DNA from: Burkholderiales bacterium
Lineage (GTDB): Bacteria > Pseudomonadota > Gammaproteobacteria > Burkholderiales > Casimicrobiaceae
Assembly (NCBI GenBank): GCA_025354165.1
Contig: JANXNI010000032.1
Span: 62,001 to 126,000 of the forward strand
Length of the DNA: 64,000 nucleotides
Direction: 5' to 3'
The position numbers were made by a program, and so were the translations under genes. Positions 26,050 to 34,311 of the stretch are shown here, piece by piece. Under the pieces are notes generated by a model, which worked only from the letters and a program-made list of their open reading frames with translations, was not told where the DNA came from and did no database searches. Within the stretch, counting starts at the first letter, position 1, and every line of letters starts with the position of its first letter.

Positions 26050-26077
26050 TTCGTCGAATGAGCAGATTCGTTAGCCA

Positions 26078-26289
26078 CGAGCGCGCTCATGCCGCGCGGG
26101 GCGGTAACTTTCTTTTGCGTCGCCAAAAGAAAGTTACCAAAGAAAAGGCGACCCCGACATTCGCCCTGATCCGAGATTTGAAGCGAAAACGTGGCGCGGT
26201 CGGAAACTCGCTACGCTCAAACAGCCGACCGCTTCATCCACGTTTTCACTCCAAATCTCGGGGTCGAATACACGGGGACCTCTCGAACC
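26078..26289. repeat. Left arm of a 210-bp inverted repeat
   Basis: It is complementary along nearly its full length to 26731-26939, with scattered substitutions. It contains its own hairpins: GGTAACTTTCTTTTG / CAAAAGAAAGTTACC, and CCGAGATTTGAAGCGAAAAC matched to a later inverted version. It flanks a zinc-ribbon ORF. Confidence 0.85.
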
Positions 26290-26360
26290 GAAATTTGATC
26301 GCTGTGCGATGGTGATTACGAAAACTCGGGTGCGAACACCCGTGATTCGCTGGGTAGGAT

Positions 26361-26723
26361 ATGGGATCTTTTAGACATCACAGTTACTTCGACAAAGCGA
26401 AGACAACCCAGAAGTTTCGATTTCCGCACGTCTGTTTTAAATGCCGAAAGTCGTTCAAGCAACCGATGCGTATTCAACCTCGGCTGTGCCCGCAATGCGG
26501 TGGTGAGTTGGCGAGACTAAGTCGCAAATTTTCCGCACCAAAGGTAAAGGATGTAGTGCAGTGGAAGAAAGTTCAATTGCTTGTGTCTCGCGGATTTTTG
26601 TTTTATTCCGTACATAAGCGACGTGGGCAGAGCGCAGCATATGAGTTGGTTGAGTACCCTAAAACGTTCGTAGAAGCCGAAATCTTTGTGCAGACTTACA
26701 AGACGTATTCTGAATTTGCGTAG
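26361..26723 (+). CDS. Small zinc-ribbon-like protein of unknown function
   Basis: The 120-residue basic protein has two CxxC knuckles (CFKCRKSF near residue 28 and CPQCGG near 43), a likely zinc ribbon. The C-terminal half is Lys/Tyr-rich (VVQWKKVQLLVSRGFLFYSVHKRRG). There is no signal peptide or membrane segment. It begins GSFRHHSYFDKAKTTQKFRF. Nucleic-acid or protein binding is plausible but not shown. It is the only gene between two roughly 210-bp inverted repeats and shares no operon with its neighbours. Its base composition is more AT-rich than the surrounding sox and met genes. Confidence 0.7.
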   Translation: MGSFRHHSYFDKAKTTQKFRFPHVCFKCRKSFKQPMRIQPRLCPQCGGELARLSRKFSAPKVKDVVQWKKVQLLVSRGFLFYSVHKRRGQSAAYELVEYPKTFVEAEIFVQTYKTYSEFA

Positions 26724-26730
26724 CTCGAGT

Positions 26731-26939
26731 GGTTCGGAGGGGCCCCCGTGTATTCGCCCCCGAGATTTGAAGCGAAAACGTCGATGAAGCGGTCCGTTGT
26801 TTGAGCGCAGCGAGTTCCGGACCGCGCGACGTTTTCGCTTCAAATCTCGGATCAGGGCGAATGTCGGGGTCGCCTTTTTTGGGTTACCTTTTTTGGCGAA
26901 GCAAAAAAGGTAACTGCCCTGCGGCATGAGCAGCTCGTG
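26731..26939. repeat. Right arm of a 210-bp inverted repeat
   Basis: It mirrors 26078-26289: GGTTCGGAGGGGCCCCCGTG at its left edge and the GGTAACC/GGTTACC hairpin with CGGCATGAGC at its right edge. With the left arm it brackets the zinc-ribbon ORF, as a mobile cassette would. No transposase is encoded. Confidence 0.85.
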
Positions 26940-27017
26940 AACTGGCGTTCATGGTTCGACAAGCTCACCACGAACGGGAAGATCGAACTTCAAGCGCAAG
27001 GCGGCGCAACGCCACCA

Positions 27018-27055
27018 ACCCCTCACCCTAACCCTCTCCCGCAAGGGGCGAGGGG
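27018..27055 (-). repeat. CCCTCTCCC-type dispersed repeat, inverted copy
   Basis: It is in the opposite orientation to the copies at 25894 and 26012, forming an outer inverted pair around the cassette. It is preceded by a GGTTCGACAAGCTCACCACG stretch, itself a common dispersed repeat. It ends 17 bases before the metH stop. Confidence 0.8.
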
Positions 27056-27072
27056 ACAATTCGATAACTTGG

Positions 27073-28125
27073 CTAGGCGGTCACCACTCTCGGCGAAATC
27101 TTAGCCACAGCATCACCAATCGCCCCAATATGCCCCGGTGTCGTCCCGCAACATCCACCCACAATATTCACCAATCCACTCTGCGCAAAATCTCTCAAAA
27201 ACCCCGAAGTCATTTCCGGTGTTTCGTCATAGCCAGTTTCGGACAGAGGATTAGGCAATCCAGCGTTCGGATACACGCTGATAAATGTTTCGGGCGCAAG
27301 CTTCGCGAGCTCTTCGATATGCGGTCTCATGGCGACTGCGCCTAGCGCGCAATTGATGCCAACCGACAGTGGTTTTGCATGCTTCACGCTGATCCAGAAC
27401 GCAGCCACCGTTTGCCCGGACAGCGTACGCCCCGAAGCGTCGGTGATGGTGCCGGAGATCATGAGTGGCGGCGGGTCGCGATCGTTTTCGAATACCGTTT
27501 GATAGGCGAACAATGCGGCTTTGGCGTTCAGTGTGTCAAAGATTGTTTCGACGAGCACGAGATCGATTCCGCCTTCGTTCAGACCTTCGAGTTGCTCGAC
27601 ATAGGCCGTTACCAATTCATCAAACGACACGTTGCGTTTCGACGCATCGTTGACGTCCGGAGAGATGCTGGCAGTGCGATTGGTGGGACCGAGCGCGCCC
27701 GCAACCAAGCGCGGCTTGTCAGGTGTTTTCTTCGTCCACTCGGCGCAGCACTCCCGCGCGAGTTTCGCCGCTTCGCGATTCAGGACTTTGACGATGTGCT
27801 CCAGCTTGTAATCCGCCATCGCAATCGAAGTGGCATTAAACGTATTGGTCTCAATAATGTCAGCGCCAGCCGCCAGATAGCCGTTGTGAATTTCGCGAAT
27901 CACTTCCGGCTTGGTGAGCGCGAGCAGGTCGTTGTTGCCCTTGACGTCGCAACTGTGATCGCGGCACAAATGCCCGCGATAGTCCGCCTCGCCCAGTTTG
28001 TATTGCTGCACCATCGTGCCCATGCCGCCGTCGAGTACGAGGATGCGTTTGCGAAGCAGTTCAGAGACACGTTGGCGGCGATTCATGGTGGGTGGCTGCA
28101 TTGCGGCGGTTAGATCGGAGTGCAT
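27073..28125 (-). CDS. metH: Methionine synthase MetH, homocysteine methyltransferase half
   Basis: The roughly 350-residue protein matches only the first MetH module. It has [23 protein letters not shown] at the start, [16 protein letters not shown], and zinc ligands in [13 protein letters not shown] and [10 protein letters not shown]. The folate, cobalamin and activation modules are absent. Several betaproteobacteria encode this module as a separate gene followed by metH2, but none follows here; a repeat-rich region does. It binds homocysteine for methyl transfer. ATG 28125 was chosen; GTG 28143 and an ATG near residue 14 are alternatives. Confidence 0.88.
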   Translation of the reverse strand: MHSDLTAAMQPPTMNRRQRVSELLRKRILVLDGGMGTMVQQYKLGEADYRGHLCRDHSCDVKGNNDLLALTKPEVIREIHNGYLAAGADIIETNTFNATSIAMADYKLEHIVKVLNREAAKLARECCAEWTKKTPDKPRLVAGALGPTNRTASISPDVNDASKRNVSFDELVTAYVEQLEGLNEGGIDLVLVETIFDTLNAKAALFAYQTVFENDRDPPPLMISGTITDASGRTLSGQTVAAFWISVKHAKPLSVGINCALGAVAMRPHIEELAKLAPETFISVYPNAGLPNPLSETGYDETPEMTSGFLRDFAQSGLVNIVGGCCGTTPGHIGAIGDAVAKISPRVVTA

Positions 28126-28221
28126 TTTCTCATTTCTGACCACAGGCGTGATTCGATGGATCTTTCCGTCGTGAACTTCAGAAAGATCGCTCTAATTTCC
28201 ACCTCAACGGTCGAACATGCC

Positions 28222-28250
28222 TTGACAATGATTGCCTAGGCAGTTATTGT
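28222..28250 (+). promoter_or_regulatory. Promoter with MarR-type operator palindrome
   Basis: TTGACA (28222-28227) and TATTGT (28245-28250) have 17-base spacing. They overlap the imperfect 26-bp palindrome ACAATGATTGCCTAGGCAGT (start 28225, end 28250, centre CCTAGG). A MarR dimer there would block RNA polymerase, giving autoregulation of the marR-efflux operon about 90 bases downstream. Confidence 0.7.
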
Positions 28251-28338
28251 TTGCCGTCTTAAAAATTCAACGACAGCCACTTCGACTCTTTAGGGTGTCC
28301 TTTACTCTCATGCAGCCGCAACGAAGCCACCTTCCTCG

Positions 28339-28851
28339 ATGAATCAGCAAAAAATCAAATCGGCTGACTTTTACACCGCTAGCTATCGCACCGAGGATTC
28401 GGTGGGCTTTTTGATGAAGACTGTGATGCTGTCCCTCACCGCCGCTGTCAACCGCCGCCTGACTGAGCACGGTTTGACCAATGCGCAATGGGGGCCGCTG
28501 TTGATGATTCAGCAGGGCCGCGCCGACACGGTAGCCGAACTTGCCCGCTGGTCGAATTCGGACGCGGGCGCAATGACACGCCTTCTCGATCGTCTGGAGG
28601 CGAAAGGGCTGCTCAAACGCGTGCGCTCGACCGAAGACCGGCGGGTCGTGAAACTGGAATTGACCACCGAAGGCGAGCATGCGATTCGCGATGTGCCCGC
28701 TGTGTTGGCGGACGTGCTAAACGCTCACCTGTCCGGGTTCTCGAAAACCGAGTGGGAGACGATGAAAAGCTATCTGAGCCGAATGCTGGCAAACGGCGAA
28801 ATGCTGCGCGCTCAGGCGGACGCCACCGATAGTTCGCCGCGATCATCGTGA
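28339..28851 (+). CDS. MarR-family regulator of the efflux operon
   Basis: The 170-residue protein has the MarR winged helix (about 45-125). DTVAELARWSNSDAGAMTRLLDRLEAKGLLKR is the helix-turn-helix and RSTEDRRVVKLELTTEGE the wing. It heads an operon with an outer-membrane channel, an EmrA-type adaptor and an EmrB-type MFS pump. This suggests EmrR-like derepression by toxic aromatic compounds. A strong palindrome overlaps its promoter. Confidence 0.9.
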   Translation: MNQQKIKSADFYTASYRTEDSVGFLMKTVMLSLTAAVNRRLTEHGLTNAQWGPLLMIQQGRADTVAELARWSNSDAGAMTRLLDRLEAKGLLKRVRSTEDRRVVKLELTTEGEHAIRDVPAVLADVLNAHLSGFSKTEWETMKSYLSRMLANGEMLRAQADATDSSPRSS

Positions 28852-28883
28852 TAAGACACGCCAATAAATACAAAGCAAAACTG

Positions 28884-30359
28884 ATGTTCCCGAACCTGAC
28901 TATCAACCGCGCTGAACTTTCAACGCGGCGAACATTGGTCGCGGCCTCGTTGCTCGCACTGACGGTTGCCGGTTGCGCCAACTTTTCTGGCATAGAAACT
29001 ACGTCCGTGTTGCGCTCTCCTTCGGCTACGGGAGCGGCCTCTGTTCAGACCGAATTCCCGTCCGATCAGTGGTGGCTCAAGTTCAACGATCCGGCACTGA
29101 CTTCGCTGATTGACGCAGCGCTGACGGGTAGTCCGACGCTTGCGATCGCAAAAACGCGCGCAGACAAGGCGGCACTGGGTGTCGCCCTCGTGCGTGCGAC
29201 CGCAATGCCGCAAGTCGGCGGTGGCGTTGATTTGACGCGCCAGCGCTACACGGCCAACGGCATGATTCCGCCGCCACTCGCGGGCGCAGACGCGACGACG
29301 GCGACGATTCAGGCAACCGCATCCTGGGAAATTGATTTCTTCGGCAGGAACCAGCGAACGGTGCAAGCGGCGCTCGGAACAGCGCGAGCTGCGGAGATTG
29401 ACTTGCAGGCGGCCCGCGTGTTGCTGGCGAACAGTGTCGCCCGCCAATATGTGCAGCTCGCACGTTTGCTGGAGCAGCAGCGCCTTGCTAGGACAACATT
29501 GCAGCAGCGTGAGCAGGTGGTGTCCCTGATTCGTCAACGCGTCGATGCGGGCCTCGATACCAATGTGGACTTGCGGCAAGGCGAAGGCGCGATTCCCGAA
29601 ACGCGCGGACAAATCGAAGCTTTGAACGAACAAATATCCTTGACTCGCAACGCGCTGACCGCGTTAACCGCGCGTCCGGCAGAAGCAATCAACGCGATGC
29701 AGCCGCAGTTGACCGCGCTGCAATTGCAATCGCTTCCAGCCGCTGTACCGTCAGAGCTGGTGGCCCGACGCGCCGACCTCGCCGCCGCCAGATGGCGCGT
29801 AGAAGCGGCGTTGAGCGAGATTGCAGTCGCCAAGACACAGTTTTATCCAAGCATCAATCTGGTCGGCTTCGCCGGGCTTTCAAGCATCGGGCTAGACCGG
29901 CTGTTTCAGGGTCACAGCCTGCAATACGGTATTGGCCCCACGCTACGTTTGCCGATTTTTGACGCGGACAAGTTGCGCATCAATCTCAAGTCGAAGACGG
30001 TGGATTTCGATGCGGCGGTCGAGACGTACAACGCGACCCTGATTGAAGCGATTCACGAGGTTGGCGATCAGCTGGTTTCTATGCATTCGATAGAGCGCCA
30101 GATGACAGAACAGCAAGGCGCACTCGCCTCAGCAGACAGCGCTTACGAGCTGTCATTGCAACGGTATCGCGCGGGTCTTGGCACGTATCTGAATGTGCTC
30201 TCCGCCGAAACGGCGGTCATCGCGCAACGTCGTGCCGGTGCGGATCTGCGTGCTCGCGCCATTGATTCGCAGGTGCTGCTTATCCGTGCGCTGGGGGGTG
30301 GCTTTTCCGAAGTGAACGAGCCAATTGCCAGCGCTGCGCCGACATCCCCGAATCAATAG
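28884..30359 (+). CDS. Outer-membrane efflux lipoprotein (NodT/OprM family)
   Basis: This roughly 491-residue TolC-like channel has lipobox TVAGCANF. The first repeat has DQWWLKFNDPALTSLIDAAL, and the conserved ASWEIDFFGRNQRTV and PTLRLPIFDADKLRINL patterns follow. It is the outer-membrane exit for the EmrAB-type pump encoded next. The start is uncertain: GTG 28848 overlaps the marR stop, while ATG 28884 gives a compact signal peptide. Neither has a good ribosome site. Confidence 0.88.
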   Translation: MFPNLTINRAELSTRRTLVAASLLALTVAGCANFSGIETTSVLRSPSATGAASVQTEFPSDQWWLKFNDPALTSLIDAALTGSPTLAIAKTRADKAALGVALVRATAMPQVGGGVDLTRQRYTANGMIPPPLAGADATTATIQATASWEIDFFGRNQRTVQAALGTARAAEIDLQAARVLLANSVARQYVQLARLLEQQRLARTTLQQREQVVSLIRQRVDAGLDTNVDLRQGEGAIPETRGQIEALNEQISLTRNALTALTARPAEAINAMQPQLTALQLQSLPAAVPSELVARRADLAAARWRVEAALSEIAVAKTQFYPSINLVGFAGLSSIGLDRLFQGHSLQYGIGPTLRLPIFDADKLRINLKSKTVDFDAAVETYNATLIEAIHEVGDQLVSMHSIERQMTEQQGALASADSAYELSLQRYRAGLGTYLNVLSAETAVIAQRRAGADLRARAIDSQVLLIRALGGGFSEVNEPIASAAPTSPNQ

Positions 30360-30431
30360 CGTTAGTCGTTAGTTAAATGGCAAGTAACCCGTCGTTGCCT
30401 GCCAGACGTATTGCCCAAAAGAAGTTTCATC

Positions 30432-31868
30432 ATGAGCCAATCTCCTACCTCAAATCCCGGTCAACCAGCCACCGCACCCGCCGCAGCGGAAGCGGCAGTC
30501 ATCGCCACGCCCAAAAAAGCGCAACGTAAAACCGCGCTACTCACCATCGCGGGCATAGTCGCGATCGGCGCAATTGCTTACGGCATCTACTACGCGCTGG
30601 TGCTGAATCATTTTGAGACGACCGACAATGCCTACGTTCAGGGCAACGTCGTGCAGATCACGCCGCAAATCGGCGGCACGGTGCTCGCCATCAATGCCGA
30701 GGACACGAATTTTGTGAAGGCCGGACAGTCACTCGTGAAACTTGACACGGCGGATGCACAGGTCGCGCTGGATCAGGCAGAAGCGGCACTCGGCCAAACG
30801 GTACGTCAGGTTCGAACGCTCTACACCAACAATGGCGCGCTCAGCGCACAAATCGCATTGCGTGAAGCCGATATCGTGCGCGCCCAGGGCGATCTTGCGA
30901 AAGCAGGAGACGACTTGAACCGACGGCAGGGACTAGTGGCTAACGGTGCCGTTTCAAAAGAAGAACTCAATCACGCACAGAGTCAGGTCACGACAGCGCG
31001 CACGACTGTCGCAGCCGCACAAGCTGCGGCATCTGCGGCGCGCGAACAATTGGCATCGAATCGCGCAATGACCGACGGCGTGAGCGTTGAGCAGCATCCT
31101 TCGGTGCAACAGGCTGCCGCACGTGTGCGCGAAGCTTATCTTGCGTTGAAACGCTCCGAATTAACGTCACCCGTGGACGGTTTTGTTGCCAAACGAAGTG
31201 TGCAGCTGGGTCAAAGAGTTGCGGCAGGCGCACCGCTGATGTCCGTCATAGCACTTGACCAGTTGTGGGTGGATGCCAATTTCAAAGAAGTTCAACTACG
31301 CAATATCCGCATTGGGCAACCGGTGAAACTGGTGGCCGATCTTTACGGCAAAAAAGTTGAATATGACGGATCAGTCGTTGGTCTGGCGGCGGGTACGGGT
31401 TCAGCCTTTTCCCTGTTGCCCGCGCAGAACGCTACCGGCAACTGGATAAAAGTCGTGCAACGCGTACCCGTTCGCGTGAAGCTCGACAGCAAGCAGCTTG
31501 TTGAGCATCCACTGCGTGTCGGCCTGTCGATGGACGTCATTGTGGACATCAGCAAGCAGGACGGCAAGACACTGGCCGACAACAATTCACCGGCAACGCC
31601 AGTAGCGACACAAGGTACCGCTGGTGTGGCTGCGGCGCAGGCGGATTTGCATGCCGAAGACGCCATTGTGCAACGCGTCATCAATAGCAATCTTGGTCGA
31701 CCGATGGCAACTCCGTTGCAGAGCGCAGACAGGGCAGCTCGTGCTGCGGCATCGGCTCGATCCATAGCGGACGGCAAGCGCTCCAGCACTCAATCGGCTG
31801 CGGAACCCCGTGTTGCGGTCGCGCCCGCCGTAGATCGTGCCTTGGCTCCCGTTTCCACGAGCCGTTAA
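30432..31868 (+). CDS. EmrA-type periplasmic adaptor (HlyD family)
   Basis: The 478-residue protein has one membrane segment (TALLTIAGIVAIGAIAYGIYYA), the split lipoyl domain (FETTDNAYVQGNVVQITPQI...), a coiled-coil hairpin and the barrel (SPVDGFVAKRSVQLGQRVAAG). It links the EmrB pump with the lipoprotein channel upstream. An unusually long C-terminal tail (about 100 residues after DVIVDISKQDG, Ala/Ser-rich) is not part of the standard fold. ATG 30432 with AAGAAG was chosen over an upstream in-frame ATG. Confidence 0.9.
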   Translation: MSQSPTSNPGQPATAPAAAEAAVIATPKKAQRKTALLTIAGIVAIGAIAYGIYYALVLNHFETTDNAYVQGNVVQITPQIGGTVLAINAEDTNFVKAGQSLVKLDTADAQVALDQAEAALGQTVRQVRTLYTNNGALSAQIALREADIVRAQGDLAKAGDDLNRRQGLVANGAVSKEELNHAQSQVTTARTTVAAAQAAASAAREQLASNRAMTDGVSVEQHPSVQQAAARVREAYLALKRSELTSPVDGFVAKRSVQLGQRVAAGAPLMSVIALDQLWVDANFKEVQLRNIRIGQPVKLVADLYGKKVEYDGSVVGLAAGTGSAFSLLPAQNATGNWIKVVQRVPVRVKLDSKQLVEHPLRVGLSMDVIVDISKQDGKTLADNNSPATPVATQGTAGVAAAQADLHAEDAIVQRVINSNLGRPMATPLQSADRAARAAASARSIADGKRSSTQSAAEPRVAVAPAVDRALAPVSTSR

Positions 31869-31869
31869 C

Positions 31870-33468
31870 GTGGCAAGCGTCGGCGTACCCGCGTCCCCCG
31901 CAGAATCAGCGCTACCGACTGCGACGAAGGCCGCAACCGTGTTGCAGCCGTTATCCGGCAGCGCGCGCGTGATTGGCACCATCGCGCTGTCCGCCGCGAC
32001 CTTCATGAACGTGCTCGACACGTCAATCGCGAATGTCTCGCTGCCCGCGATTGCAGGCGATCTCGGCGTCAGCCCCAATCAGGGCACCTGGGTGATCACG
32101 AGCTTTGCGGTGGCCAACGCGATCGCGGTGCCTTTGACTGGTTGGCTCACGCAGCGCTTCGGGCAGGTGCGGTTATTCCTGAGCAGCGTGCTGCTATTCG
32201 TGTTGACATCGTGGCTGTGCGGTCTGGCGCCGAGCATGGAGTCACTCATCGCATTGCGCGCGTTGCAGGGTTTCGTCGCCGGGCCGATGATCCCGTTGTC
32301 GCAGACTTTGCTGTTGTCCAGCTACCCCCGTGAAAAAGCGGGGACGGCCATGGCGATGTGGGCCATGACCACGCTGGTCGCACCCGTGGCGGGCCCGCTG
32401 CTCGGCGGCTGGATCACGGACAACGCCGCCTGGCCGTGGATTTTCTACATCAATATCCCGGTCGGCCTGATCGCTGCATTTGCCACCTGGACGATCTATC
32501 GCAAACGCGAAACACCCGTGCGTAAAGTACCCATCGATTCAATTGGCCTCGCGCTTCTGGTGCTGTGGGTCGGTTCGATGCAGCTCATGCTCGACCTCGG
32601 CAAGGAGATGGGATGGTTCGAATCGAATGTCATCATCGTACTGGCCTTGACGGCGGTGATTGGGTTGGCATTTTTCATCGCGTGGGAGCTCACTGACGAA
32701 CATCCGGTGGTTGATCTGTCGCTGTTCAAACGGCGTAACTTCTGGATAGGCGCGTCATCGACGGCGCTGGCCTACGGCGCGTTCTTTGGTAACGTGGTGT
32801 TGCTGCCGCTGTGGTTGCAGCAATACATGGGCTACACCGCCACTCAGGCGGGTATGGTGACCGCACCCGTGGGGCTGCTCGCGCTGTTGCTGTCGCCAGT
32901 GGTTGGCAAGACGATTGCTAACGTTGACCCGCGCCGCTACGTGACGTTCGCCTTCATCGTGTTCGCGCTGGTGCTGTGGATGCGATCAAACTTCAATACG
33001 CAGGCGGACGTGTGGACCATTCTCGCGCCGACGTTGATTCAGGGAATAGCGATGGCGTTCTTCTTCATTCCGCTGGTCACCATCACGCTGTCAGGGCTTG
33101 CACCGGATCGCATGGCCGCAGCATCAGGGCTTAGCAACTTCGCGCGGATCACGGCAGGTGCGGTTGGCACGTCTGTTTCAACGACGTGGTGGGAAAGTCG
33201 TGCGACGCTGCACCATGCGCAGCTATCGGAATCGATCAATCGCGGCAACGACGCGGCAACGGCGGCGATTGGCGGTCTTAACGCGGCGGGTTTAAGCACG
33301 GAGCAGGCGTTGTTTCAGATCAACCGAATCATTGACCAGCAGGCGTTCATGCTGGCAGCCAACGATATCTTCTACATCTGTAGTTTTCTGTTTTTGCTGC
33401 TCATTCCGCTCGTCTGGCTATCGCGGCCACAGCGCGGCAAAGCGGTGGATGCGGGCGGCGCGCACTAA
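31870..33468 (+). CDS. EmrB/QacA-type (DHA2) multidrug MFS transporter
   Basis: This roughly 532-residue MFS protein has 14 predicted helices. The antiporter signature region is FMNVLDTSIANVSLPAIAGDLG (motif D/C) and GWLTQRFGQVRLF (motif A). It pumps drugs with proton exchange through the adaptor and channel upstream. GTG 31870, one base after the adaptor stop, is the likely start; an in-frame GTG at 31837 overlaps the adaptor. Its end overlaps the convergent tetR gene by four bases. Confidence 0.9.
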   Translation: MASVGVPASPAESALPTATKAATVLQPLSGSARVIGTIALSAATFMNVLDTSIANVSLPAIAGDLGVSPNQGTWVITSFAVANAIAVPLTGWLTQRFGQVRLFLSSVLLFVLTSWLCGLAPSMESLIALRALQGFVAGPMIPLSQTLLLSSYPREKAGTAMAMWAMTTLVAPVAGPLLGGWITDNAAWPWIFYINIPVGLIAAFATWTIYRKRETPVRKVPIDSIGLALLVLWVGSMQLMLDLGKEMGWFESNVIIVLALTAVIGLAFFIAWELTDEHPVVDLSLFKRRNFWIGASSTALAYGAFFGNVVLLPLWLQQYMGYTATQAGMVTAPVGLLALLLSPVVGKTIANVDPRRYVTFAFIVFALVLWMRSNFNTQADVWTILAPTLIQGIAMAFFFIPLVTITLSGLAPDRMAAASGLSNFARITAGAVGTSVSTTWWESRATLHHAQLSESINRGNDAATAAIGGLNAAGLSTEQALFQINRIIDQQAFMLAANDIFYICSFLFLLLIPLVWLSRPQRGKAVDAGGAH

Positions 33469-34103
33469 TCGGCGCTGACCACATCGGGCGTCAAACCCAA
33501 TCCGCGCAAATAGGTATCAATAAATTTGCACCCATTTTCAACAATGTCGAAATCGAAATTGCCAAGAAACCAGTCCTGGATGAGCCCGTTGAAAACGGCG
33601 TGCAATCCACGCGCGGCCATGTCAGCGGGAATCGGCAGTCGAACCGACTGCATCTCGGCCGCCGCTTTCAGATTCGATTCGGCAAAACCAAGAAACTTTT
33701 TACAACCGGTGCGGTGGCGATCTTTCAGAGACAGCAGCTCGCCTGCATATTCCACTTTGTGCGTTGCGATCTCAAACACACGGCAGGTCCGATCATCGCT
33801 AACCATGATCTGCAGAACCGACAGCAGCCGGTGCCGCAAAGCATTCAGAGGATCGTTCGTAACTTCGCTTGGCAGTTGTTCAAACGACTGCTCCATCGGC
33901 AGCGTCACGCGCTCCATCATGGCGTCGAACAGCGCCGCTTTGTCTTTGAAGTGCCAATAGATGGCACCGCGCGACGTTCCGGCCGCCTTGGCTACTTCAT
34001 GCAGCGACGTTTGTGAAACGCCGCGGTCAAGGAACACCAATTCAGCCGCGTCAATAAGACAACTGCGGGTAGCGAGCGCTTCCTCTTTGGTTTTGCGAAC
34101 CAT
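33465..34103 (-). CDS. TetR/AcrR-family repressor of the RND pump
   Basis: The 212-residue protein starts MVRKTKEEALATRSCLIDAAE. It has the TetR helix-turn-helix (SLHEVAKAAGTSRGAIYWHFKDKAALF, about 33-57) and a TtgR/AcrR-type ligand domain. The frame is open upstream, but ATG 34103 matches the family start exactly. It is divergent from the RND adaptor gene, with a TetR-type palindrome in the 209-base gap. It probably represses both sides. Confidence 0.92.
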   Translation of the reverse strand: MVRKTKEEALATRSCLIDAAELVFLDRGVSQTSLHEVAKAAGTSRGAIYWHFKDKAALFDAMMERVTLPMEQSFEQLPSEVTNDPLNALRHRLLSVLQIMVSDDRTCRVFEIATHKVEYAGELLSLKDRHRTGCKKFLGFAESNLKAAAEMQSVRLPIPADMAARGLHAVFNGLIQDWFLGNFDFDIVENGCKFIDTYLRGLGLTPDVVSAD

Positions 34104-34161
34104 GTGGCTGGAATCCTCCGTTTTAGTAAATCGTAGTTCAAGAATAAATGTTGCGACTCTC

Positions 34162-34188
34162 ACATACATTCGTGGCTGTATGTATAAT
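34162..34188. promoter_or_regulatory. TetR-type operator and -10 box for the RND operon
   Basis: ACATACA (34162-34168) and TGTATGT (34177-34183) form a 22-bp palindrome resembling AcrR/TtgR operators. TATAAT (34183-34188) abuts it, consistent with a -10 box for the rightward operon. No clear -35 box is seen. Confidence 0.65.
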
Positions 34189-34311
34189 ACTACAAATTCC
34201 GATTCATACCCCGTCCCATTGCTGCCCACCGCTTTGAGCTATCTCGATATACGCTCCGCCACACAACAATCTCAACAATTTCCTTTCTCCTTTCATACGC
34301 TGAGGACTTTC

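Noticed and set aside
26078-26939. Insertion sequence or prophage remnant
   Set aside because: There is no transposase, integrase or phage gene; only the inverted arms and one small ORF support mobility, so it is reported as a cassette-like structure instead.
25894-27055. Repeats considered as a CRISPR array
   Set aside because: Units are palindromic and unevenly spaced, occur in both orientations and also inside genes; no cas genes are present.
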